64,000 bases of DNA from Stutzerimonas stutzeri (lineage in GTDB: Bacteria > Pseudomonadota > Gammaproteobacteria > Pseudomonadales > Pseudomonadaceae). The stretch lies in assembly GCA_002387205.1 (NCBI GenBank), contig DGLA01000016.1:376358-440357 (forward strand), written 5' to 3'. Both the position numbers and the translations under genes were made by a program. Of the stretch, positions 42,424 through 51,899 are shown piece after piece. Each line of letters starts with the position of its first letter. Positions within the stretch are counted from its first letter, which is position 1. Below the pieces are notes generated by a model that did not search any database, was not told the origin of the DNA, and worked only from the letters and a program-made list of their open reading frames with translations.

Positions 42424-42800
42424 AAGACGCGTCTCTTCCGATTCGTATCAGCGGTACGCACTGGCAGGCGCTACTGAACGAGCTGGCCGAGGCTCGTCGT
42501 CAGCACCACTTGGTGACGTACCGTGCATTGATTGAACGGTTGCAGCTGCCGGTTCCCGCCATGCAGACCCTGGCCGCAGCGCTGGAGCACTTGGCTGCGC
42601 TCGACGCCGCGGCGGACCGGCCATTGCGCAGCGCGTTGGTGATCAGCCAGGGCGCCAGTCGGTTACCGCAAACCGGTTTCTTTGAATGTGCTGCCCGCCT
42701 AAAGCGCTTTACCGGGCCTGCCGATGGGGCCGCCGCTGCTTCGTGGCATGCGGGCGAAGTGGCGCGGGTGTTTGAATTCGATTATCGGGAGACGCCGTGA
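42405..42800 (+). CDS. Conserved hypothetical protein, possible winged-helix
   Basis: A soluble protein of 131 residues that I cannot assign. Its first half (WQALLNELAEARRQHHLVTYRALIERLQLP, then MQTLAAALEHL) looks like a helical, winged-helix-type fold; then comes RPLRSALVIS and GFFECAARLKRFTG. The ATG at 42405 overlaps the upstream gene by 19 bases; a TTG at 42420 with GGGAGCAGGA before it is another choice. It is translated in tight coupling with its neighbours. Confidence 0.62.
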   Translation: MGAGSLKDASLPIRISGTHWQALLNELAEARRQHHLVTYRALIERLQLPVPAMQTLAAALEHLAALDAAADRPLRSALVISQGASRLPQTGFFECAARLKRFTGPADGAAAASWHAGEVARVFEFDYRETP

Positions 42801-43267
42801 TGCTGCAAAAGGTCAGGGCGCGAGTGGGATACCTGATTGCACGCAAGCTGATGGCGTCTCGGTGGGTGGTCCAGCAGCCCAAGCTATGGCGATGGATGGA
42901 AGGGCAGTTTTCGCGAATGGCGGCCCTGGGCAACAGTAAGACGCAAAGCTTTTATGGACATATCCTGCTGTTTCGGGGGCAGGGTTACGGGGCGAAGAAG
43001 GAAGGTATCCGTCTGCTACGGCTGGCGGCCGAGGCTGGCGACGCGAAGGCGGCCTATCAAATGGGTGTTATCAGCCTGAGTGAAGATGCCACCCACGGCC
43101 CGGACGGTGCCCAGGCCGCTCGCTGGTGGAAACTGGCAGTGGAGGCTGGACATCCTCTTGCCGCGACGCGGCTGGCCCAGCTTTATCTGGCTGGTGGTCA
43201 TGGGCTTGCAGCCGACAAGGAGCAGGCAGAGCACTACAAAGCCAGCGCTGCCAGGCTTGGATTGTGA
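42800..43267 (+). CDS. Sel1-repeat protein
   Basis: A 155-residue protein with a basic, partly hydrophobic N-terminus and two or three Sel1-like repeats in the last 100 residues (EGIRLLRLAAEAGDAKAAYQMG and ARWWKLAVEAGHPLAATRLAQLY). Such helical repeats usually mediate protein contacts. The start overlaps the previous stop (TGATG), with GGGAGA in place. The end overlaps the convergent EAL-GGDEF gene by 34 bases. Confidence 0.78.
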   Translation: MLQKVRARVGYLIARKLMASRWVVQQPKLWRWMEGQFSRMAALGNSKTQSFYGHILLFRGQGYGAKKEGIRLLRLAAEAGDAKAAYQMGVISLSEDATHGPDGAQAARWWKLAVEAGHPLAATRLAQLYLAGGHGLAADKEQAEHYKASAARLGL

Positions 43268-45027
43268 TGGTCTGCGATCAGGCTTGATTCGATGGTGTAC
43301 AGACTGTAGCCGGGCTCCTGTTTGGCCTGGCGCTTGGCGTCAGACGCCAGACTGGCGAGCTGCGATGCATCGAGCGTAGCCGGCCGTTGCCTTTCGAGCA
43401 GCACGGCACCGACCGACAGGGACAATAGCGGATAGCGCTGCTGGCCTCCCTGACGCGCCTCAGCGACAAAACAGCCTTCGGCGAGGTGCTCGCTGCGGTA
43501 GAAGGGTTTACAGCGCCGCTCGAATGTCTGGAATAGCTTTTCAATCTTTGATGACCATCCGTTCGGGTGGACGACGAGCATGAAGTCGTCACCGCCTATG
43601 TGGCCGACGAAGTCAGAGGTCGAGTCGATCTGCTCATCCAGGCAATGCGCCAGGCACAGGAGGATCTCGTCGCCCTTGGCGTAGCCATAGAGGTCATTGA
43701 ATGGCTTGAAATGGTCGATGTCCACGTAACAGATGACCGCTTCTAGCTCGTTCCTCAGTAGTCGCGTCAAACACTGCTGGATCGGCACGTTGCCCGGCAG
43801 CAAGGTCAGGGGATTGGCGTGGCGAGCTTGCTGGATTTTCATTTCAGTGATCAGCTTCAACACGTCGATCACCCGTCCAAGCCCATGGTAGGTGCCGTCC
43901 AGGGTGATCACGAAGTCCTCCTCGATGCGTTGCCTGGCTCGACTGGTAAGCAGGCGGCTGACCTGCTGCAGGGATTGGCTCAGCTCCACCGCCAGGAAGT
44001 CATCGCTCATCAACCTGCTGATTGGCTTGCGTGCGAGCAGGTCGGTTGCAAAGGGTTTTAGCAGGGCATCGGAAAGCAGGCCGCGATGGACGATACCAAT
44101 GGGGCGGTCAGTGGCGTCCAGTACCGCCACGGAGTTGAGATTGGCTTGCAGGCGAAAGAGCTCCAGCACATCTGCAATGGGTTGCGAGGCGGGGACGGCT
44201 GACTGCTTGATCACTAGCGCAGAGAGGTCCGGACTGTCCTCGGCGAGGGATTCCCCGTTGTTGTCCGGACCTGGCAGTACGATCTCCATGTCCGTACCAG
44301 GTTCGTCAGTGGGGCGTCCCAGCAGGTATCCCTGGACCAGGTCGATGCCCATGTCCGAAAGCGTCCGCAATTCTTCGCCCAGCTCGATACCCTCGGCGAT
44401 GACCTGTGCCCGTGATGCCCGGGCTATCTTCATGATCGATTCGACGAATTCGCGCTTGACCCCGTCGCGATGAATGCCATCAATGAAGTAACGGTCGATC
44501 TTCACGTAATCAGGGCGCAGCTCCGACCACATGCGCAGGCTGGAATACCCGGCTCCCAGATCGTCCAGAGCGATGGAGAAGCCCATGTCGCGGTAATGGT
44601 GGAGTGCCGCGTCGAGAAGATCGAAGTCGTCGGTGGGTGTCTGCTCGGTTAGTTCGATGACCACCCTGGCGGCGGGTATTCGGTACCTCTGTAGCAGCTC
44701 GAGGGTCCGGCCAGCCTTGTGAGTAGCGTCGAGCAGCATTTCGGGTGAAGCATTGAGGAAGAGCTTGCCTTGCAGTTTCAACTGACTGTAGCGACGACAG
44801 GCGTTTTCCCGGCAGGTCATCTCCAGTTCGTTGATGCGCCCCGCATGGCGCGCTGCGGCCAGCAGGTTGATGGGAGAATGCAGAGGCGTATTGGAGGGGC
44901 CTCGCGTAAGCGCCTCGTAGCCCAGGATGCGCCGCTCGGAGAGGGATACGATGGGCTGAAACAGGGTGGTGATGCCGCCGTGAGCCAGGATGTTATCCAG
45001 CGTGCTCAACTGCTCGGTGACGGTCAT
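43234..45027 (-). CDS. EAL-CBS-GGDEF c-di-GMP turnover protein
   Basis: A 597-residue cytoplasmic protein with the order EAL (residues ~10-240), CBS pair (~270-400), GGDEF (~420-580). The EAL phosphodiesterase residues look intact: YEALTRGP, NASPEML, IELTE, LDDLGAGYSSL, KIDRYFIDG, AEGIE and QGYLLGRP. The cyclase site reads GGDDF, an active form, without an upstream RxxD inhibitory site. Which activity dominates is not predictable. No membrane segment is seen. I chose the ATG at 45027; the upstream extension begins with TTG. Confidence 0.88.
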   Translation of the reverse strand: MTVTEQLSTLDNILAHGGITTLFQPIVSLSERRILGYEALTRGPSNTPLHSPINLLAAARHAGRINELEMTCRENACRRYSQLKLQGKLFLNASPEMLLDATHKAGRTLELLQRYRIPAARVVIELTEQTPTDDFDLLDAALHHYRDMGFSIALDDLGAGYSSLRMWSELRPDYVKIDRYFIDGIHRDGVKREFVESIMKIARASRAQVIAEGIELGEELRTLSDMGIDLVQGYLLGRPTDEPGTDMEIVLPGPDNNGESLAEDSPDLSALVIKQSAVPASQPIADVLELFRLQANLNSVAVLDATDRPIGIVHRGLLSDALLKPFATDLLARKPISRLMSDDFLAVELSQSLQQVSRLLTSRARQRIEEDFVITLDGTYHGLGRVIDVLKLITEMKIQQARHANPLTLLPGNVPIQQCLTRLLRNELEAVICYVDIDHFKPFNDLYGYAKGDEILLCLAHCLDEQIDSTSDFVGHIGGDDFMLVVHPNGWSSKIEKLFQTFERRCKPFYRSEHLAEGCFVAEARQGGQQRYPLLSLSVGAVLLERQRPATLDASQLASLASDAKRQAKQEPGYSLYTIESSLIADHHNPSLAALAL

Positions 45028-45093
45028 GGTGATCTCGTGGTGGCCGGAAATGCGAAGGGCCGTATGGAAACGGCCCTCGTATTTCACGACCAA

Positions 45094-45117
45094 ATGATGT
45101 CACTTTGATGACATCAT
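45094..45117. other. Palindrome between prc and the EAL-GGDEF gene
   Basis: ATGATGTCA and TGACATCAT form a perfect 9-base inverted repeat with six bases between them, 5 bases after the prc stop on the same strand and 67 bases upstream of the EAL-GGDEF start. It may be an operator or a weak terminator. Confidence 0.5.
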
Positions 45118-45121
45118 GCAT

Positions 45122-47218
45122 TTATCGCTGGATCGATGCTTCCTTCGCCACCGAGTTTTCCAGCCCCAGATAATCGAGAAGGATACGACCGCTCTCGGCC
45201 AGATAGGCGTCGTCTTCGGGCTTGACCTTCTCTGGCTCGATGTGCGGCGTGTTCTCATCCTCGCGCTCAAGTTTTGCTAAAGGCTCTTCGCCCTTGGCTG
45301 ATCGCAGGGCATTCTCTAGCGCAAGCTGGCGTTTCTCGATGCGATCCTGCTGCGCACGGCGCTTCTCTTCGTTGAGGCTGACAGTGGTTTCGTGCATCAG
45401 CTCCTGGGTCAGCGCCAGGCGATCCCGGGTGAACACAAAATCCGGGTTATCACCGGTACGCGTGTCGTGACGCGCCTTCAGTTCTGCGAGAAATGGCTTG
45501 AACGGATTCATGTCCGGGTTGATCGCCGCTCGGATGCTGTCCCATGGCATCGCTTCGGGCAGAGCGCTTTCACCGATTTCCTTGGTATCGACTTCGGCCG
45601 GATAGGAGATGTCCGGAATCACTCCTTGATGCTGTGTGCTCTGTCCGGAGACGCGATAGAACTTGGCGAGGGTCAGCTTGAGTTCGCCATGGTTGAGCGG
45701 CTGCACGGTCTGCACGGTACCTTTACCAAAGGTCTGGCCGCCGACGATCAAGGCGCGATGGTAATCCTGCATGGCGCCGGCGAAGATTTCCGAGGCCGAC
45801 GCGGACAGTCGATTCACCAGCACCGCCAATGGACCCTTGTAGAACACACCGGTTTGCTCGTCGGCGAGGACATCGACCCGGCCATCGCTGTTGCGCACCA
45901 GTACCGTCGGACCCTGGTTGATGAACAGGCCGGTCAGTTCGGTAGCTTCCTGAAGTGAGCCGCCGCCATTGTTGCGCAGATCGATCACCACGCCATCGAC
46001 GTTTTCCTGCTCAAGCTCGGTAAGCAACTTCTTTACGTCACGGGTGGTGCTCTTGTAGTCCTTGTCGCCCGCACGAAGTGCCTTGAAATCAAGATAGAAG
46101 GCCGGGATCTCGATGACGCCAAGCTTGTAGGCGCGCCCATCCTGCTCAAGGTTGAGGATGGATTTCTTGGCTGCCTGTTCTTCAAGCTTGACCGCTTCGC
46201 GCGTAATGGCGACGACCTTGCTGCTCTGATCGTTCGGCGCATTGCTGGCGGGGATGACTTCAAGGCGCACAACCGAGCCCTTGGGACCACGGATCAGTTT
46301 GACCACCTCATCGAGACGCCAGCCGATCACGTCGACCATCTCCTCGTCGCTCTGGCCGACGCCGATGATCTTGTCTGCCGGCGCGATCTGTTTGCTCTTC
46401 TCGGCCGGGCCGGCTGGAACCAGGCGCACGACCTTGACGTGTTCGTTGTCGCTTTGCAGCACTGCACCAATGCCTTCCAGGGAAAGGCTCATGTTTATGT
46501 CGAAGTTCTCTGCGTTATCTGGCGAGAGATACTGGGTATGCGGGTCGTACGATTGGGCGAAAGCGTTGATATAGGTCTGGAACACGTCTTCGCCGCGGGT
46601 CTGTTCCAGGCGAGACAGCTGGTTCTTGTAGCGCTTGACCAGCAACTCCTGAATCGCCGCCGGCTCCTTGCCGGCCAGCTTCAGTCGCAGCACCTCATCC
46701 TTGACGCGTTTGCGCCAGAGGTCATCAAGCGCCGCCTCGTTCTCCGGCCAGGCCGCGTTCTTGCGGTCTATCAACAGCTCTTCATCGAGACTGAAGTCGA
46801 AGCTGTCGACGCCTTTGTCCAGCAGGCTCAGCGCATACTGGAGCCGACTCTGCAGGCGTTGCAGATGCACCTTGTAGATGGCGAAGCCAGGTTCGAGGTT
46901 GCCGTTCTTGAGGAAGTCGTCGAACTCATTACGCCACGTCTCGAACTCTGCCAGGTCACCAGCTGTGAAGTAGCTGCGCGATGGATCGAGCATTTCGATA
47001 TAGCTGTCGAATATCTTTGCCGATCGGGCATCGTTCAGCGGGGGTTTGTTGTAATGGTGGCGTTTGAGCAGCTCGACGACGTTCAGGCTGGCTATAACCT
47101 GATCGCGGTCAGGCTGCAGATAATCCCAGTCGTGCCCTTCGGCGGGCTTGGCCAGGGTGGCGCTGGTCTGGAAGGCCAGCAGCAGGGCTAGAACGCCTGC
47201 GCTCAATGATCGTTTCAT
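45122..47218 (-). CDS. prc: Carboxy-terminal (tail-specific) protease Prc
   Basis: A 698-residue periplasmic S41 protease with a signal peptide (GVLALLLAFQTSATLA). A PDZ domain lies at about residues 230-320 (SLEGIGAVLQSDNEHVKVVRL, later DKIIGVGQ). The catalytic serine is in NRLSASASEIFAG and the lysine in GGQTFGKGTVQT. It degrades misfolded or tagged envelope proteins and trims penicillin-binding proteins in other bacteria. The start at 47218 was chosen for the signal peptide; an ATG 12 codons upstream is in frame. Confidence 0.93.
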   Translation of the reverse strand: MKRSLSAGVLALLLAFQTSATLAKPAEGHDWDYLQPDRDQVIASLNVVELLKRHHYNKPPLNDARSAKIFDSYIEMLDPSRSYFTAGDLAEFETWRNEFDDFLKNGNLEPGFAIYKVHLQRLQSRLQYALSLLDKGVDSFDFSLDEELLIDRKNAAWPENEAALDDLWRKRVKDEVLRLKLAGKEPAAIQELLVKRYKNQLSRLEQTRGEDVFQTYINAFAQSYDPHTQYLSPDNAENFDINMSLSLEGIGAVLQSDNEHVKVVRLVPAGPAEKSKQIAPADKIIGVGQSDEEMVDVIGWRLDEVVKLIRGPKGSVVRLEVIPASNAPNDQSSKVVAITREAVKLEEQAAKKSILNLEQDGRAYKLGVIEIPAFYLDFKALRAGDKDYKSTTRDVKKLLTELEQENVDGVVIDLRNNGGGSLQEATELTGLFINQGPTVLVRNSDGRVDVLADEQTGVFYKGPLAVLVNRLSASASEIFAGAMQDYHRALIVGGQTFGKGTVQTVQPLNHGELKLTLAKFYRVSGQSTQHQGVIPDISYPAEVDTKEIGESALPEAMPWDSIRAAINPDMNPFKPFLAELKARHDTRTGDNPDFVFTRDRLALTQELMHETTVSLNEEKRRAQQDRIEKRQLALENALRSAKGEEPLAKLEREDENTPHIEPEKVKPEDDAYLAESGRILLDYLGLENSVAKEASIQR

Positions 47219-47746
47219 CTCGAAGGGGCGACGCTTGGCTGGGTGAGAACGCATAGTAGGCCATCAAATCAGGCGCCGGAGCAGGGATCCGTCCGGCGGT
47301 AAAAAACAATAGCCCGGTGGCGGCTGGCACGCCGTAACAGAGCATGCTCTGTGCCGTATTGCGAGTGCCGCAAGCCTCGTTGCCGGATCGAAGAAATCAA
47401 CGGTTTCGAATGGGCTGTTCACTTATAGCCTGTAACCCGCCAGCCTGGTCCGCACCGCTGGCAGGCCAAGTCGAGCAGGCATAATTGGAAACCACTATGG
47501 AGGCAGCATGGCGGCATTGCAAGGTATTGCAGCTCATGCGAGGTCAGCCGGAGTGGGTCAATAAAGCTGCACTAGCCGGCAATCCTGTATCGCGCAAAAA
47601 TGCTCCGGTCGTCGACGACGGCCTCGAATAGGACAGAAGCCAGGCGTCTGTCGGTTGGCTCAGTGCTCGTCGCTGCCAGCCAAAGCGCATCGCCTCTGTT
47701 TTGCCTGGCTGGGTTGCGGCTCGGCAAGCTGTCCTACATTGTCCAA
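47219..47746. other. Gene-poor region upstream of prc
   Basis: About 530 bases between the starts/ends of two minus-strand genes. It must hold the prc promoter, but I see no confident -35/-10 pair. A possible 18-codon frame lies on the plus strand at 47508. The longer plus-strand frame from 47600 runs antisense through apeB and is rejected as a shadow. Confidence 0.5.
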
Positions 47747-49036
47747 TCAGGGCAGTTCAGGGCTGGAGTAGAACGCGCTGAGCACCTTGACCAGATGGGC
47801 CAGGTCCTGACTGCCAGCGAGCTCCCGAATCGAGTGCATAGCAAAGGTCGGCAGGCCGATGTCTACGGTGCGGACACCAAGCTGGCTGGCCGTGATAGGC
47901 CCAATGGTCGAGCCACATCCCATGTCGCTGCGCGTGACGAAGCTCTGTACCGACACCTCGTTCTCGAGGCAGAGATGACGGAAGAAACCGGCCGTTTCGC
48001 TGCTGGTCGCGTAGCGCTGGTTGCTGTTCACCTTAATAACCGGGCCTGCATTGAGCTTCGGCCCATGGTTGCCGTCATGCTTGTCGCTGTAATTGGGGTG
48101 CACGGCATGCGCATTGTCGGCCGAGATCATCAGTGAGCGATTGATGCTGCGCTGGAAACCTTCACCTTCCGGTAGTACGCGGCGTAGCACCTGCTCCAGG
48201 AAGGGGCCGTCCGCACCGCACATGGAGGTCGAGCCGACCTCTTCGTGATCGGTGCAGACCAGCACGCAGCTTTCTTCCGGGCCGGCTCGCAGCAGGGCCT
48301 GCAATCCGGCGAAGCATGACAGCAGATTATCCAACCGGGCGCCGGCGATGAAGTCTCCGTTGAGACCGATGACCGCCGCGCTCTGGGTGTCATAGAAGCT
48401 GAGTTCGAAATCCAGCACTACATCGGCGACCAGGCCGTGTTCGCGGCTGAGCTGGTCAGCGAGCAGGGCGCGGAAGTCCGGGCTGTCCTCGCTGGCGATC
48501 TGGGCCAGGATAGGCGGCAGTTCGTTTTGTGGGTTGATGGCCCAGCCCTGGTTGGCTTCCCGGTTCAGGTGAATCGCAAGGCTCGGAATCACCGCAATGG
48601 GCAGCTTGAAGTCGATGAGCTGACTTTCGATCCTGCCGTCGCGGCTGTAGGTGACACGTCCCGCCAGGGACAGGTCGCGATCGAACCAGGGCGCCAGCAG
48701 CGCGCCGCCATAGACTTCCACCCCGAGTTGCCAGAAGCCCTGGCGTTGCAGTTCCGGTTGCGGTTTGACCCGCAGGCAGGGGCTGTCGGTATGGGCCCCA
48801 ACCAGGCGTATGCCGTGATCGATCGCCGGTTTGCTACCGAGCTGGAACGCGATGATGGCGGAGTCGTTACGCGTCACGTAGTAGCGACCACCCGGTTCGG
48901 TATGCCAGGTCTCGCGCTCGTCCAACGCCTTGTAGCCGGCGGCCTGCAGGCTCAGCGCGAGGCTGCGGGTGGCGTGAAACGGGGTTGGGGAGGCCCTGAG
49001 GTAATCGATCAGACCCTGGTTGAGTTCTTCGCGCAT
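47747..49036 (-). CDS. apeB: M18-family aminopeptidase
   Basis: A 429-residue cytosolic metallo-aminopeptidase. The metal-binding residues are visible in VGAHTDSPCLRVKP, TDHEEVGSTS and FAMHSIRE, and ISADNAHAVHPNY is a family hallmark. It removes N-terminal residues, often acidic ones, from peptides. The start at 49036 has AGGAG upstream. It stands alone between prc and rluA. Confidence 0.93.
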   Translation of the reverse strand: MREELNQGLIDYLRASPTPFHATRSLALSLQAAGYKALDERETWHTEPGGRYYVTRNDSAIIAFQLGSKPAIDHGIRLVGAHTDSPCLRVKPQPELQRQGFWQLGVEVYGGALLAPWFDRDLSLAGRVTYSRDGRIESQLIDFKLPIAVIPSLAIHLNREANQGWAINPQNELPPILAQIASEDSPDFRALLADQLSREHGLVADVVLDFELSFYDTQSAAVIGLNGDFIAGARLDNLLSCFAGLQALLRAGPEESCVLVCTDHEEVGSTSMCGADGPFLEQVLRRVLPEGEGFQRSINRSLMISADNAHAVHPNYSDKHDGNHGPKLNAGPVIKVNSNQRYATSSETAGFFRHLCLENEVSVQSFVTRSDMGCGSTIGPITASQLGVRTVDIGLPTFAMHSIRELAGSQDLAHLVKVLSAFYSSPELP

Positions 49037-49126
49037 GACGAGCTCCTGGCTGCAAGGCATGGAAGTTTATCGGATTACGCAGTGAGATAGCCCAGGCATT
49101 GCCTGCCAGACAGGAGCCCTGTTTGA

Positions 49127-49762
49127 CTAGAACGGAGCCGGGCAGTCGAAGCGCAGGCGTTCGCCGGTCTGCGGTTGGGTCAGCGAGAGCATGCTGGCGT
49201 GCAGGCAAAGCCGATCATGGGCCGCAAGTGCCTGCTCATGGGCATACAGTCGATCGCCCAGCAGGGGGTGACCGATAGAGAGCATGTGCACGCGCAATTG
49301 GTGGGAGCGGCCAGTGATGGGGGTCAGCTCGACGCGGCTGTATTCACCGCGCCGCTCCAGGACTCGCCAATAGGTCAATGCGTGTTTGCCCAGTTCATGG
49401 TCGACGACATGTCGTGGCTTGGTGGGCGGGTCATAGCGCAGCGGAAGGTCGATGCTGCCGCTGTCCCGCTCGGGTTCGCCCCAGCACAGGGCGGTGTAGG
49501 CCTTCTCGGTCTCGCGGTCATGGAACTGTCGGGACAGCTCTCGATGACTGTCGGGGTCGCGCGCCAGCACGATGAGGCCCGAGGTTTCCCAGTCCAGCCG
49601 GTGCACGATCCGCGCTTCCGGATAACCGTTATCCTGCAGGCGGGTGACCAGGCAGTCCCTGTTGTCCTCGGCTCGGCCGGGTACGGAAAGGAGCAGGGTA
49701 GGCTTGTTGATCACCAGCAGGGCAGCGTCCTGGTGAACGATCTGGATGTTGCTCAGGGGCAT
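49127..49762 (-). CDS. rluA: RluA-family 23S rRNA/tRNA pseudouridine synthase
   Basis: A 211-residue enzyme of the RluA type. The catalytic aspartate is in HRLDWETSG (near residue 56), and ITGRSHQLRVHM is the conserved RNA-binding motif. The size and the absence of an S4 domain fit RluA itself, which modifies U746 of 23S rRNA and U32 of some tRNAs; the related RluC/RluD are longer. Confidence 0.9.
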   Translation of the reverse strand: MPLSNIQIVHQDAALLVINKPTLLLSVPGRAEDNRDCLVTRLQDNGYPEARIVHRLDWETSGLIVLARDPDSHRELSRQFHDRETEKAYTALCWGEPERDSGSIDLPLRYDPPTKPRHVVDHELGKHALTYWRVLERRGEYSRVELTPITGRSHQLRVHMLSIGHPLLGDRLYAHEQALAAHDRLCLHASMLSLTQPQTGERLRFDCPAPF

Positions 49763-49846
49763 CTTTGATTTCCGCTAACGACATCGGCGACCGAAGTCGC
49801 CGATGAACAGGTGCAGCACAGGGGGCCTGCTGCCTGGCCGGATCGT

Positions 49847-50104
49847 TTAGCGATCGGGCAGGGTGATGTTCAGCTCGAGAATCGAGCAGCTGCCCTGATC
49901 CTCCAGCGCGACCTGAACCTGGTCGCTGTCGATGTTCACGTATTTGCGAATCACCTCGACCAGTTCTTTCTGCAGAGCAGGCAGATAATCTGGCTGCGTC
50001 CGCTGGCCACGCTCGTGGGCAACGATTATCTGCAGGCGTTCCTTGGCGATGTTGGCTGGCGTTTCCTTCTTCTTGCGTTCACGAAAGAAGTCGAGGAAAT
50101 TCAT
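49847..50104 (-). CDS. minE: Cell division topological specificity factor MinE
   Basis: An 85-residue protein with a basic N-terminal membrane-binding segment (NFLDFFRERKKKETPANIAKERLQ) and the C-terminal dimer domain. It stimulates MinD ATPase and sweeps MinCD from midcell. Its start overlaps the minD stop as ATGA. Confidence 0.96.
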   Translation of the reverse strand: MNFLDFFRERKKKETPANIAKERLQIIVAHERGQRTQPDYLPALQKELVEVIRKYVNIDSDQVQVALEDQGSCSILELNITLPDR

Positions 50105-50916
50105 TCGCGACCTCCAAACAGGCGTTGCAGGAAGCCCTGCTTCTTCACATCAAGGAAGCGGTGGCTGACTTCCTTGCCCAGCAGGCGGTCGACGGCATCG
50201 CTGTACGCCTGGCCGGCGTCGCTCTGGTCGTCGAGGATGACCGGCACGCCCTGGTTCGAGGCTTTCAGGACCGCCTGCGATTCCGGGATCACGCCCAGCA
50301 GGCGGATCGACAGGATTTCCTCGACGTCCTCGACGCCAAGCATCTCGCCCTTGACTACGCGCTCGGGGTTGTAGCGGGTCAGCAGCAGGTGCTCCTTGAT
50401 TGGCTCGTCGCCATTCTCGGCACGGCGGGACTTGCTGGCGAGCAGCCCGAGCATGCGGTCGGAGTCGCGAACAGAGGATACTTCCGGGTTGGTCACGACG
50501 ATGGCTTCGTCAGCAAAGTACATCGCCAGGTGTGCACCTTTCTCGATGCCGGCCGGGGAGTCACAGATGACATATTCGAAGGTCTTTGCCAGTTCATCGA
50601 TGACCTTGCCGACGCCTTCAAGGGTGAGCGCATCCTTGTCACGGGTCTGGCTGGCTGCAAGGACATAAAGGTTTTCGAGGCGCTTGTCCTTGATCAGTGC
50701 CTGGGTCAGGGTGGCGTCGCCCTGGATGACATTGACGAAGTCGTACACCACACGACGCTCGCAGCCCATGATCAGGTCCAGGTTACGCAGACCGACGTCG
50801 AAGTCGACGATGACGGTCTTGTGGCCGCGCAGGGCGAGGCCGGTACCGATGGCGGCGCTGGAAGTGGTTTTACCGACGCCACCCTTGCCGGAAGTGACTA
50901 CGAGGATCTTGGCCAA
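50101..50916 (-). CDS. minD: Septum-site determining ATPase MinD
   Basis: A 271-residue ParA-type ATPase with a deviant Walker A KGGVGKTT at residues ~11-18, CDSPAGIEKGA (switch II region) and a C-terminal amphipathic membrane-targeting helix (LQRLFGGRE). It recruits MinC to the membrane at the poles. The only suitable start is TTG at 50916, preceded by GGGTGA; the N-terminus MAKILVVTSGKGG confirms it. Confidence 0.96.
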   Translation of the reverse strand: MAKILVVTSGKGGVGKTTSSAAIGTGLALRGHKTVIVDFDVGLRNLDLIMGCERRVVYDFVNVIQGDATLTQALIKDKRLENLYVLAASQTRDKDALTLEGVGKVIDELAKTFEYVICDSPAGIEKGAHLAMYFADEAIVVTNPEVSSVRDSDRMLGLLASKSRRAENGDEPIKEHLLLTRYNPERVVKGEMLGVEDVEEILSIRLLGVIPESQAVLKASNQGVPVILDDQSDAGQAYSDAVDRLLGKEVSHRFLDVKKQGFLQRLFGGRE

Positions 50917-51007
50917 GGTGATTCACCCTAAATATGAAGTCGGGACCGTAGCCGAGTCGGCTTACAGTACGCCCGTTCTGGTGCTTGAAAATTCGCGGCA
51001 GTATCCG

Positions 51008-51739
51008 TTAAAGGCGGGTGATGTTCAACACGTCGCCGGATAGCTTCATCTGTACGGCCTCGGCCCAGAGAGGGTCGCGTCTGAGGTCTTCGGCCACCTT
51101 GTAATGTCCGGCAATCGAGACCATTTCAGCCGCAAGCTGCTGACAGAAAATGCGCGCATTGGTGTCGCCCTTGATGCCGGCCAGGGCACGCCCACGCAAC
51201 GGACCGTACACATGGATGTTTCCATCGGCGAGAAGTTCCGCGCCCGGGCTGACGGCCGCAAGCACGATCAGGTCGCCGCCCTGGGCGTAGACCTGCTGGC
51301 CCCCACGAATAGGCGTGGCGACCACGCGGGTGGGGCGGTAGACGGGTTCGGCCGGTTTGGCGGGCTCGGCCGGACGCTTGCTGGCAATGTCGAGCGTGCG
51401 CTCACGAGCCCCGGAGGGCGGCAGGACTGGCAGATCGAGCTCGGCTGCAGCCTTGACGATCTGCGGGTCGCCTGCGCGCAGGGCAAGGGTGCGCAGGCCG
51501 TGCTTGCGGCACAGGGCGATAAGCGCAGGCAGATCGAGGTCACAGTCGGCGGGAAGCTTGTCCAGCGCCAATACCAGTGGCGTGTTGTTGAAAAAATCCG
51601 GCGCTTGTTCAACCTTTACGGCGAGCTGCTGATCCAGACGTTCAAGGTCATTCTGCGCCAGCTCCAGCACGGTGATAGCGAGCATACTGCCCTTGAGCTG
51701 GAAAACGGCTGCTTGGTCGGGTAGATCGGCTTTGCTCAT
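51008..51739 (-). CDS. minC: Septum-site inhibitor MinC
   Basis: A 243-residue inhibitor of FtsZ assembly. The N-terminal domain binds FtsZ; the C-terminal beta-helix (QVYAQGGDLIVLAAVSPGAELLADGNIHVYGPLRGRALAG) binds MinD. It heads minC-minD-minE, with a 91-base gap before minD, and is divergent from the lipid A acyltransferase gene. Confidence 0.95.
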   Translation of the reverse strand: MSKADLPDQAAVFQLKGSMLAITVLELAQNDLERLDQQLAVKVEQAPDFFNNTPLVLALDKLPADCDLDLPALIALCRKHGLRTLALRAGDPQIVKAAAELDLPVLPPSGARERTLDIASKRPAEPAKPAEPVYRPTRVVATPIRGGQQVYAQGGDLIVLAAVSPGAELLADGNIHVYGPLRGRALAGIKGDTNARIFCQQLAAEMVSIAGHYKVAEDLRRDPLWAEAVQMKLSGDVLNITRL

Positions 51740-51899
51740 GGTCTGCCTGCTGCGGTAAATGGCGAGGACTTATAGCGGGGCGGGTGGCAGGCTGCAAGTC
51801 TTCGCCGCGCTATCGGATGGATGCCATGCATCGAGACGCAGCCGCATCGGCAGGCATTTTGTCGCTAGAATGCCCGCTTTTCCTGGTACGAGCTTGCTA

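Noticed and set aside
47600..48136. 178-residue plus-strand frame running into apeB
   Set aside because: Two thirds are antisense to apeB and the translation has no recognisable fold or start site.
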